Part shown: piece after piece, positions 1 to 9,602 of the stretch
Numbering within the stretch: the stretch's first letter is position 1
Layout of the letters: each line of letters starts with the position of its first letter
Source: Osmia lignaria lignaria
Lineage: Eukaryota > Arthropoda > Insecta > Hymenoptera > Megachilidae
Length of the DNA stretch: 64,000 nt
Reading direction: 5' to 3'
NCBI RefSeq assembly: GCF_051020975.1
Contig: NW_027478169.1
Span: 11,904,001 to 11,968,000, forward strand
Made by a program: the position numbers and the translations under genes
Notes under the pieces: generated by a model
The model's input: only the letters and a program-made list of their open reading frames with translations
The model's database searches: none
Told to the model about the DNA's origin: nothing

Positions 1-119
1 GATATTTTTTGAGCAGATGCGTAGTTTTCGAGATATATCAAGATATTTAAAAGTTCCGAAGCCGCACCAACATAATAGAGATACAGAAACACCGTGGCCC
101 CTTTCTTCGAGATAACTCT

Positions 120-129
120 GCACTAGTGC
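120..129. other. Perfect 10-bp palindrome GCACTAGTGC, present in one haplotype
   Basis: The palindrome contains an SpeI site and occurs in all copies with g at monomer position 126. The alternative haplotype reads gcactattgc and has no dyad. The two forms are linked to gcgagccgc and gcgagctgc respectively, so the palindrome comes and goes as part of a haplotype block. No function is implied by the sequence alone. Confidence 0.75.
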
Positions 130-162
130 GAGCCGCAAATGCCACTTCCAGCTTAGCTGTGC

Positions 163-188
163 AGAAGAAGAACAACAAGAAGAAGAAA
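163..188 (+). repeat. GAA/CAA triplet tract within the monomer
   Basis: This 26-base stretch without T consists of GAA triplets interrupted by two CAA. It occurs in every monomer, so the array carries a purine-rich block every 322 bp on one strand. It is also a length hot spot: both 3-bp deletions and one of the two 1-bp insertions in the window fall in or at the edge of this tract. Substitutions found in it include gag for gaa at the first triplets, aacatcaag, aacagcaag, caagacgaag and gaagtatctc. Confidence 0.85.
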
Positions 189-3100
189 TATCTCGAAATA
201 TGTCCGTCAGGCCCCTTCCCTTGAGATAAATCTGCAAATATCTCGGAAACGAAGCGAGCTATGGCAAAATGTTAAGAGACCTTTTTTGTAGAGAATTAAG
301 TTTCCTACTTTTTATGTTCTATGATATTTTTTGATCAGAAGCGTAGTTTTCGAGATATATCGAGATATTTAAAAGTTCCGAAGCCGCAAAAACATAATAG
401 AGATACAGAAACACCGTGGCCCCTTTCTTTGAGATAACTCTGCACTAGTGCGAGCCGCAAATGCCACTTCCAGCTTAGCTGTGCAGAAGAAGAACAACAA
501 GAAGAAGAAATATCTCGAAATATGTCCGTCAGGCCCCTTCCCCTGAGATAAATCTGCAAATATCTCGGAAACGAAGCGAGCTATGGCAAAATGTTAAGAG
601 ACCTTTTTTGTAGAGAATTAAGTTTCCTACTATTTATGTTCTATGGTATTTTTTGATCAGATGCGTAGTTCTCGAGATATATCAAGATATTTAAAAGTTC
701 CGAAGCCGCACCAACATAATAGAGATACAGAAACACCGTGGCCCCTTTCTTTGAGATTACTCTGCACTATTGCGAGCTGCAAATGCCACTTCCAGCTTAG
801 CTGTGCAGAGGAAGAACAACAAGAAGAAGAAATATCTCGAAATATGTCCGTCAGGCCCGTTCCTTTGAGCTGAATCTGCAAATATCTCGGAAACGAAGCG
901 AGCTATGGCAAAATGTTAAGAGACGTTTTTTGTAGAGAATTATGTTTCCTACAATTTATGTTCTATGATATTTTTTGATCAGAAGCGTAGTTTTCGAGAT
1001 ATATCGAGATATTTAAAAGTTCCGAAGCCGCACCAACATAATAGAGATACAGAAACACCGTGGCCCCTTTCTTTGAGATAACTCTGCACTAGTGCGAGCC
1101 GCAATTGCCACTTCCAGCTTAGCTGTGCAGAGGAAGAACAACAAGAAGAAGAAATATCTCGAAATATGTCCGTCAGGCCCCTTCCCTTGAGATAAATCTG
1201 CAAATATCTCGGAAACGAAGCGAGCTATGGCAAAATGTTAAGACACCTTTTTTGTAGAGAATTAAGTTTCCTACTTTTAATCTTCTATGATATTTTTTGA
1301 GCAGATGCGTAGTTTTCGAGATATATCAAGATATTTAAAAGTTCCGAAGCCGCACCAACATAATAGAGATACAGAAACACCGTGGCCCCTTTCTTCGAGA
1401 TAACTCTGCACTAGTGCGAGCCGCAAATGCCACTTCCAGCTTAGCTGTGCAGAAGAAGAACAACAAGAAGAAGAAATATCTCGAAATATGTCCGTCAGGC
1501 CCCTTCCCTTGAGATAAATCTGCAAATATCTCGGAAACGAAGCGAGCTATGGCAAAATGTTAAGAGACCTTTTTTGTAGAGAATTAAGTTTCCTACTTTT
1601 TATGTTCTATGATATTTTTTGATCAGAAGCGTAGTTTTCGAGATATATCGAGATATTTAAAAGTTCCGAAGCCGCAAAAACATAATAGAGATACAGAAAC
1701 ACCGTGGCCCCTTTCTTTGAGATAACTCTGCACTAGTGCGAGCCGCAAATGCCACTTCCAGCTTAGCTGTGCAGAAGAAGAACAACAAGAAGAAGAAATA
1801 TCTCGAAATATGTCCGTCAGGCCCCTTCCCCTGAGATAAATCTGCAAATATCTCGGAAACGAAGCGAGCTATGGCAAAATGTTAAGAGACCTTTTTTGTA
1901 GAGAATTAAGTTTCCTACTATTTATGTTCTATGGTATTTTTTGATCAGATGCGTAGTTCTCGAGATATATCAAGATATTTAAAAGTTCCGAAGCCGCACC
2001 AACATAATAGAGATACAGAAACACCGTGGCCCCTTTCTTTGAGATTACTCTGCACTATTGCGAGCTGCAAATGCCACTTCCAGCTTAGCTGTGCAGAGGA
2101 AGAACAACAAGAAGAAGAAATATCTCGAAATATGTCCGTCAGGCCCGTTCCTTTGAGCTGAATCTGCAAATATCTCGGAAACGAAGCGAGCTATGGCAAA
2201 ATGTTAAGAGACGTTTTTTGTAGAGAATTATGTTTCCTACAATTTATGTTCTATGATATTTTTTGATCAGAAGCGTAGTTTTCGAGATATATCGAGATAT
2301 TTAAAAGTTCCGAAGCCGCACCAACATAATAGAGATACAGAAACACCGTGGCCCCTTTCTTTGAGATAACTCTGCACTAGTGCGAGCCGCAATTGCCACT
2401 TCCAGCTTAGCTGTGCAGAGGAAGAACAACAAGAAGAAGAAATATCTCGAAATATGTCCGTCAGGCCCCTTCCCTTGAGATAAATCTGCAAATATCTCGG
2501 AAACGAAGCGAGCTATGGCAAAATGTTAAGACACCTTTTTTGTAGAGAATTAAGTTTCCTACTTTTAATCTTCTATGATATTTTTTGAGCAGATGCGTAG
2601 TTTTCGAGATATATCAAGATATTTAAAAGTTCCGAAGCCGCACCAACATAATAGAGATACAGAAACACCGTGGCCCCTTTCTTCGAGATAACTCTGCACT
2701 AGTGCGAGCCGCAAATGCCACTTCCAGCTTAGCTGTGCAGAAGAAGAACAACAAGAAGAAGAAGTATCTCGAAATATGTCCGTCAGGCCCCTTCCCTTGA
2801 GATAAATCTGCAAATATCTCGGAAACGAAGCGAGCTATGGCAAAATGTTAAGAGACGTTTTTTGTAGAGAATTATGTTTCCTACAATTTATGTTCTATGA
2901 TATTTTTTGATCAGATGCGTAGTTCTCGAGATATATCAAGATATTTAAAAGTTCCGAAGCCGCACCAACATAATAGAGATACAGAAACACCGTGGCCCCT
3001 TTCTTTGAGATAACTCTGCACTAGTGCGAGCCGCAAATGCCACTTACAGCTTAGCTGTGCAGAAGAAGAACAACAAGAAGAAGAAATATCTCGAAATATG

Positions 3101-3220
3101 TCCGTCAGGCCCCTTCCCTTGAGATAAATCTGCAAATATCTCGGAAACGAAGCGAGCTATGGCAAAATGTTAAGAGACCTTTTTTGTAGAGAATTAAGTT
3201 TCCTACTTTTTATGTTCTAT

Positions 3221-3539
3221 GATATTTTTTGATCAGATGCGTAGTTCTCGAGATATATCAAGATATTTAAAAGTTCCGAAGCCGCACCAACATAATAGAG
3301 ATACAGAAACACCGTGGCCGCTTTCTTCGAGATAACTCTGCACTAGTGCGAGCCGCAAATGCCACTTCCAGCTTAGCTGTGCAGAAGAACAACAAGAAGA
3401 AGAAATATCTCGAAATATGTCCGTCAGGCCCCTTCCCTTGAGATAAATCTGCAAATATCTCGGAAACGAAGCGAGCTATGGCAAAATGTTAAGAGACCTT
3501 TTTTGTAGAGAATTAAGTTTCCTACTTTTTATGTTCTAT
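3221..3539 (+). repeat. 319-bp monomer, one GAA triplet missing
   Basis: The purine tract near 3381-3402 reads gcagaagaacaacaag, with one GAA fewer than the usual gcagaagaagaacaacaag. The loss fits slippage in a triplet run. The same deletion is found at 8370-8688, also followed by a copy with tttcttcgag and then one with gagattactc and cccgttcc, so shared descent is likely, although independent slippage is possible. Confidence 0.92.
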
Positions 3540-5940
3540 GATATTTTTTGATCAGATGCGTAGTTCTCGAGATATATCAAGATATTTAAAAGTTCCGAAG
3601 CCGCACCAACATAATAGTGATACAGAAACACCGTGGCCCCTTTCTTCGAGATAACTCTGCACTAGTGCGAGCCGCAAATGCCACTTCCAGCTGAGCTGTG
3701 CAGAAGAAGAACAACAAGAAGAAGAAATATCTCGAAATATGTCCGTCAGGCCCCTTCCCTTGAGATAAATCTGCAAATATCTCGGAAACGAAGCGAGCTA
3801 TGGCAAAATGTTAAGAGACCTTTTTTGTAGAGAATTAAGCTTCCTACTTTTTATGCTCTATGATATTTTTTGATCAGATGCGTAGTTCTCGAGATATATC
3901 AAGATATTTAAAAGTTCCGAAGCCGCACCAACATAATAGAGATACAGAAACACCGTGGCCCCTTTCTTTGAGATTACTCTGCACTATTGCGAGCTGCAAA
4001 TGCCACTTCCAGCTTAGCTGTGCAGAAGAAGAACAACAAGAAGAAGAAATATCTCGAAATATGTCCGTCAGGCCCGTTCCTTTGAGCTGAATCTGCAAAT
4101 ATCTCGGAAACGAAGCGAGCTATGGCAAAATGTTTAGAGACGTTTTTTGTAGAGAATTATGTTTCCTACAATTTATGTTCTATGATATTTTTTGATCAGA
4201 TGCGTAGTTCTCGAGATATATCAAGATATTTAAAAGTTCCGAAGCCGCACCAACATAATAGAGATACAGAAACACCGTGGCCCCTTTCTTTGAGATAACT
4301 CTGCACTAGTGCGAGCCGCAAATGCCACTTCCAGCTTAGCTGTGCAGAAGAAGAACAACAAGAAAAAGAAATATCTCGAAATATGTCCGTCAGGCCCCTT
4401 CCCTTGAGATAAATCTGCAAATATCTCGGAAACGAAGCGAGCTATGGCAAAATGTTAAGAGACCTTTTTTGTAGAGAATTAAGTTTCCTACTTTTTATGT
4501 TCTATGATATTTTTTGATCAGAAGCGTAGTTTTCGAGATATATCGAGATATTTAAAAGTTCCGAAGCCGCACCAACATAATAGAGATACAGAAACACCGT
4601 GGCCCCTTTCTTTGAGATAACTCTGCACTAGTGCGAGCCGCAAATGCCACTTCCAGCTTAGCTGTGCAGAAGAAGAACAACAAGAAGAAGAAATATCTCG
4701 AAATATGTCCGTCAGGCCCCTTCCCTTGAGATAAATCTGCAAATATCTCGGAAACGTAGCGAGCTATGGCAAAATGTTAAGAGACCTTTTTTGTAGAGAA
4801 TTAAGTTTCCTACTTTTTATGTTCTATGATATTTTTTGATCAGATGCGTAGTTCTCGAGATATATCAAGATATTTAAAAGTTCCGAAGCCGCACCAACAT
4901 AATAGAGATACAGAAACACCGTGGCCCCTTTCTTCGAGATAACTCTGCACTAGTGCGAGCCGCAAATGCCACTTCCAGCTTAGCTGTGGAGAAGAAGAAC
5001 AACAAGAAGAAGAAATATCTCGAAATATGTCCGTCAGGCCCCTTCCCTTGAGATAAATCTGCAAATATCTCGGAAACGAAGCGAGCTATGGCAAAATGTT
5101 AAGAGACCTTTTTTGTAGAGGATTAAGTTTCCTACTTTTTATGTTCTATGATATTTTTTGATCAGATGCGGAGTTCTCGAGATATATCAAGATATTTAAA
5201 AGTTCCGAAGCCGCACCAACATAATAGAGATACAGAAACACCGTGGCCCCTTTCCTTGAGATTACTTTGCACTATTGCGAGCTGCAAATCCCACTTCCAG
5301 CTTAGCTGTGCAGAGGAAGAACAACAAGAAGAAGAAATATCTCGAAATATGTCCATCAGGCCCCTTCCCTTGAGATAAATCTGCAAATATCTCGGAAACG
5401 AAGCGAGCTATGGCAGAATGATAAGAGACCTTTTTTGTAGAGAATTAAGTTTCCTACTTTTTATGTTCGATGATATTTTTTGATCAGATGCGTAGTTCTC
5501 GAGATATATCAAGATATTTAAAAGTTCCGAAGCCGCACCAACATAATAGAGATACAGAAACACCGTGGCCCCTTTCTTCGAGATAACTCTGCACTAGTGC
5601 GAGCCGCAAATGCCACTTCCAGCTTAGCTGTGCAGAAGAAGAACAACAAGAAGAAGAAATATCTCGAGATATGTCCGTCAGGCCCGTTCCTTTGAGCTGA
5701 ATCTGCAAATATCTCGGAAACGAAGCGAGCTATGGCAAAATGTTAAGAGACGTTTTTTGTAGAGAATTATGTTTCCTACTTTTTATGTTCTATGATATTT
5801 TTTGATCAGATGCGTAGTTCTCGAGATATATCAAGATATTTAAAAGTTCCGAAGCCGCACCAACATAATAGAGATACAGAAACACCGTGGCCCCTTTCTT
5901 TGAGATTACTCTGCACTATTGCGAGCTGCAAATGCCACTT

Positions 5941-8347
5941 CCAGCTTAGCTGTGCAGAGGAAGAACAACAAGAAGAAGAAATATCTCGAAATATGTCCGT
6001 CAGGCCCCTTCCCTTGAGATAAATCTGCAAATATCTCGGAAACGAAGCGAGCTATGGCAAAATGTTAAGAGACCTTTTTTGTAGAGAATTAAGTTTCCTA
6101 CTTTTTATGTTCTATGATATTTTTTGATCAGATGCGTAGTTCTCGAGATATATCAAGATATTTAAAAGTTCCGAAGCCGCACCAACATAATAGAGATACA
6201 GAAACACCGTGGCCCCTTTCCTTGAGATTACTCTGCACTATTGCGAGCTGCAAATGCCACTTCCAGCTTAGCTGTGCAGAGGAAGAACAACAAGAAGAAG
6301 AAATATCTCGAAATATGTCCGTCAGGCCCGTTCCTTTGAGCTGAATCTGCAAATATCTCGGAAACGAAGCGAGCTATGGCAAAATGTTAAGAGACGTTTT
6401 TTGTAGAGAATTATGTTTCCTACTTTTTATGTTCTATGATATTTTTTGATCAGATGCGTAGTTCTCGAGATATATCAAGATATTTAAAAGTTCCGAAGCC
6501 GCACAAACATAATAGAGATACAGAAACACCGTGGCCCCTTTCTTCGAGATAACTCTGCACTAGTGCGAGCCGCAAATGCCACTTCCAGCTTAGCTGTGCA
6601 GAAGAAGAACAACAAGAAGAAGAAATATCTCGAAATATGTCCGTCAGGCCCCTTCCCTTGAGATAAATCTGCAAATATCTCGGAAACGAAGCGAGCTATG
6701 GCAAAATGTTAAGAGACCTTTTTTGTAGAGAATTAAGTTTCCTACTTTTTATGTTCTATGATATTTTTTGATCAGATGCGTAGTTCTCGGGATATATCAA
6801 GATATTTAAAAGTTCCGAAGCCGCACCAACATAATAGAGATACAGAAACACCGTGGCCCCCTTCTTTGAGATAACTCTGCACTATTGCCAGCTGCAAATG
6901 CCACTTCCAGCTTAGCTGTGCAGAGGAAAAACAACAAGAAGAAGAAATATCTCGAAATATGTCCGTCAGGCCCCTTCCCTTGAGATAAATCTGCAAATAT
7001 CTCGGAAACGAAGCGAGCTATGGCAAAATCTTAAGAGAACTTTTTTGTAGAGAATTAAGTTTCCTACTTTTTATGTTCTATGATATTTTTTGATCAGATG
7101 CGTAGTTCTCGAGATATATCAAGATATTTAAAAGTTCCGATGCCGCACCAACATAATAGAGATACAGAAACACCGTGGCCCCTTTCTTCGAGATAACTCT
7201 GCACTAGTGCGAGCCGCAAATGCCACTTCCAGCTTAGCTGTGCAGAAGAAGAACAACAAGAAGAAGAAATATCTCGAAATATGTCCGTCAGGCCCCTTCC
7301 CTTGAGATATATCTGCAAATATCTCGGAAACGAAGCGAGCTATGGCAAAATGTTAAGGGACCTTTTTTGTAGAGAATTAAGTTTCCTACTTCTTACGTTC
7401 TATGATATTTTTTGATCAGATGCGTAGTTCTCGAGATATATCAAGATATTTAAAAGTTCCGAAGCCGCACCAACATAATAGAGATACAGAAACACCGTGG
7501 CCCCTTTCTTCGAGATAACTCTGCACTAGTGCGAGCCGCAAATGCCACTTCCAGCTTAGCTGTGCAGAAGAAGAACAACAAGAAGAAGAAATATCTCGAA
7601 ATATGTCCGTCAGGCCCCTTCCCTTGAGATAAATCTGCAAATATCTCGGAAACGAAGCGAGCTATGGCAAAATGTTAAGAGACCTTTTTTGTAGAGAATT
7701 AAGTTTCCTACTTTTTATGTTCTATGATATTTTTTGATCAGATGCGTAGTTCTCGAGATATATCAAGATATTTAAAAGTTCCGAAGCCGCACCAACATAA
7801 TAGAGATACAGAAACACCGTGGCCCCTTTCTTCGAGATAACTCTGCACTAGTGCGAGCCGCAAATGCCCCTTCCAGCTTAGCTGTGCAGAAGAAGAACAA
7901 CAAGAAGAAGAAATATCTCGAAATATGTCCGTCAGGCCCCTTCCCTTGAGATAAATCTGCAAATATCTCGGAAACGAAGCGAGCTATGGCAAAATGTTAA
8001 GAGAAGTTTTTTGTAGAGAATTATGTTTCCTACAATTTATGTTCTACGATATTTTTTGATCAGATGCGTAGTTCTCGAGATATATCAAGATATTTAAAAG
8101 TTCCGAAGCCGCACCAACATAATAGAGATACAGAAACACCGTGGCCCCTTTCTTTGAGATAACTCTGCACTAGTGCGAGCCGCAAATGCCACTTCCAGCT
8201 TAGCTGTGCAGAAGAAGAACAACAAGAAGAAGAAATATCTCGAAATATGTCCGTCAGGCCCCTTCCCTTGAGATAAATCTGCAAATATCTCGGAAACGAA
8301 GCGAGCTATGGCAAAATGTTAAGAGACCTTTTTTGTAGAGAATTAAG
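5941..8347 (+). repeat. 2.4-kb segmental duplication, left copy (pairs with 9480-11886)
   Basis: Seven monomers plus flanks recur at an offset of 3539 bp, which is eleven monomers less 3 bp because a 319-bp monomer lies in between. Shared private variants include cctttccttgagatt, gcacaaacat, gttctcggg, gaggaaaaac, aaaatcttaagagaac, gttccgatgcc, cttcttacg, aatgcccctt and gttctacgat. The left limit is the t/g difference at 5940/9479 and the right limit the c/t difference at 8348/11887. The only internal difference I noticed is g at 8077 versus a at 11616. Confidence 0.88.
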
Positions 8348-8369
8348 CTTCCTACTTTTTATGCTCTAT

Positions 8370-8688
8370 GATATTTTTTGATCAGATGCGTAGTTCTCGA
8401 GATATATCAAGATATTTAAAAGTTCCGAAGCCGCACCAACATAATAGAGATACAGAAACACCGTGGCCCCTTTCTTCGAGATAACTCTGCACTAGTGCGA
8501 GCCGCAAATGCCACTTCCAGCTTAGCTGTGCAGAAGAACAACAAGAAGAAGAAATATCTCGAAATATGTCCGTCAGGCCCCTTCCCTTGAGATAAATCTG
8601 CAAATATCTCGGAAACGAAGCGAGCTATGGCAAAATGTTAAGAGACCTTTTTTGTAGAGAATTAAGTTTCCTACTTTTTATGTTCTAT
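8370..8688 (+). repeat. 319-bp monomer, one GAA triplet missing (second case)
   Basis: The tract near 8531-8552 lacks one GAA exactly as at 3381. This 3-bp loss explains why the segmental duplication 5941-8347 / 9480-11886 has an offset of 3539 rather than 3542 bp. The monomer is not part of that duplication and has no 319-bp counterpart at 11909. Confidence 0.92.
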
Positions 8689-8796
8689 GATATTTTTTGA
8701 TCAGATGCGTAGTTCTCGAGATATATCAAGATATTTAAAAGTTCCGAAGCCGCACCAACATAATAGAGATACAGAAACACCGTGGCCCCTTTCTTC

Positions 8797-9602
8797 GAGA
8801 TAACTCTGCACTAGTGCGAGCCGCAAATGCCACTTCCAGCTTAGCTGTGCAGAAGAAGAACAACAAGAAGAAGAAATATCTCGAAATATGTCCGTCAGGC
8901 CCCTTCCCTTGAGATAAATCTGCAAATATCTCGGAAACGAAGCGAGCTATGGCAAAATGTTAAGAGACCTTTTTTGTAGAGAATTAAGTTTCCTACTTTT
9001 TATGTTCTATGATATTTTTTGATCAGATGCGTAGTTCTCGAGATATATCAAGATATTTAAAAGTTCCGAAGCCGCACCAACATAATAGAGATACAGAAAC
9101 ACCGTGGCCCCTTTCTTTGAGATTACTCTGCACTATTGCGAGCTGCAAATGCCACTTCCAGCTTAGCTGTGCAGAAGAAGAACAACAAGAGGAAGAAATA
9201 TCTCGAAATATGTCCGTCAGGCCCGTTCCTTTGAGCTGTATCTGCAAATATCTCGGAAACGAAGCGAGCTATGGCAAAATGTTAAGAGACGTTTTTTGTA
9301 GAGAATTATGTTTCCTACAATTTATGTTCTATGATATTTTTTGATCAGATGCGTAGTTCTCGAGATATATCAAGATATTTAAAAGTTCCGAAGCCGCACC
9401 AACATAATAGAGATACAGAAACACCGGGGCCCCCTTCTTTGAGATAACTCTGCACTATTGCCAGCTGCAAATGCCACTGCCAGCTTAGCTGTGCAGAGGA
9501 AGAACAACAAGAAGAAGAAATATCTCGAAATATGTCCGTCAGGCCCCTTCCCTTGAGATAAATCTGCAAATATCTCGGAAACGAAGCGAGCTATGGCAAA
9601 AT
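8797..9602 (+). repeat. Two-and-a-half-monomer block repeated 2898 bp downstream, left copy
   Basis: The block includes the unusual monomer with accggggccccc, ttgccagctgc and ccactgccag, which recurs at 11695-12500 at exactly nine monomer lengths. Differences noticed are gaggaagaaat near 9190 and gagctgta near 9238 in this copy. The right limit is the g/c difference at 9603/12501, where the downstream copy switches to the aaaatcttaagagaac type known from 7029 and 10568. Confidence 0.82.

Larger units (their letters stand above)
96..274 (+). repeat. Degenerate internal duplication within the monomer (114-bp offset)
   Basis: Bases 96-122 (ggcccctttcttcgagataa and onward to ctgca) align with 210-236. 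In the common monomer form 24 of 27 positions match; this copy has one further change, c at 108. Weaker similarity flanks the core: gaaacaccgtgg versus gaaatatgtccgtcagg to the left and gcgagccgcaaatg versus gcgagctatggcaaaatg to the right, with small gaps. The monomer therefore probably grew from a shorter unit. A third, much weaker relative may be gagatatatcaagatattt at 30-48. Confidence 0.7.
1..322 (+). repeat. Representative satellite monomer with internal landmarks
   Basis: This is the first complete copy and serves as a coordinate key. Landmarks: T6 tract at 5-10; variable sites at 18 (t/a), 27 (c/t) and 40 (a/g), which are strongly linked; TATTTAAAAG at 44-53 with an embedded DraI site; ggcccctt at 96-103; GCACTAGTGC palindrome at 120-129 (lost in copies with t at 126); GAA/CAA tract at 163-188; a second ggcccctt at 210-217; atatctcgg at 238-246; T6 at 282-287; T5 at 309-313. 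Hand-counted GC of a consensus unit is 128/322 with 12 CpG. This copy has the rarer gagcag instead of gatcag at 11-16 and t at 27, a combination shared only with copies starting at 1289, 2577 and about 26077. Confidence 0.95.
1..2856 (+). repeat. 1288-bp four-monomer higher-order repeat, two full copies and a partial third
   Basis: Bases 1-1288 and 1289-2576 share every distinctive variant I checked: gagcagatgcg with ttttcg in the first monomer, gccgcaaaaac and ccctgagata in the second, tatggtatt in the third, and aattgcc, aagacacc and acttttaatcttc in the fourth. A third copy starts at 2577 and follows the pattern to 2856, with one difference at 2763 (gaagtatctc), before switching to the acgttttttg/caatttatg type at 2857. 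The two complete copies look essentially identical by eye, so this is one of the youngest duplications in the window, or an assembly artefact. Copies may continue left of the window. Confidence 0.9.

Noticed and set aside
226..262. CENP-B-box-like motif on the minus strand (cttcgtttccgagata)
   Set aside because: It shares ttcgtt with the CENP-B box but lacks the required a and the terminal cggg of the minimal consensus nttcgnnnnanncgggn. The resemblance is probably chance.
643..873. Recurring 76-codon plus-strand frame in gagattactc monomers
   Set aside because: It exists only where ttactc replaces taactc and removes a TAA stop. It overlaps the minus-strand frame, shows no selection signature and tracks a haplotype, so it is not a gene.
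9009..9344. 111-residue plus-strand open frame, the longest in the window
   Set aside because: It is the ordinary 76-codon plus-strand frame of domain I monomers, lengthened because gagctgaat became gagctgtat near 9238 and removed the stop. There is no recognisable domain, and the sequence is satellite throughout.
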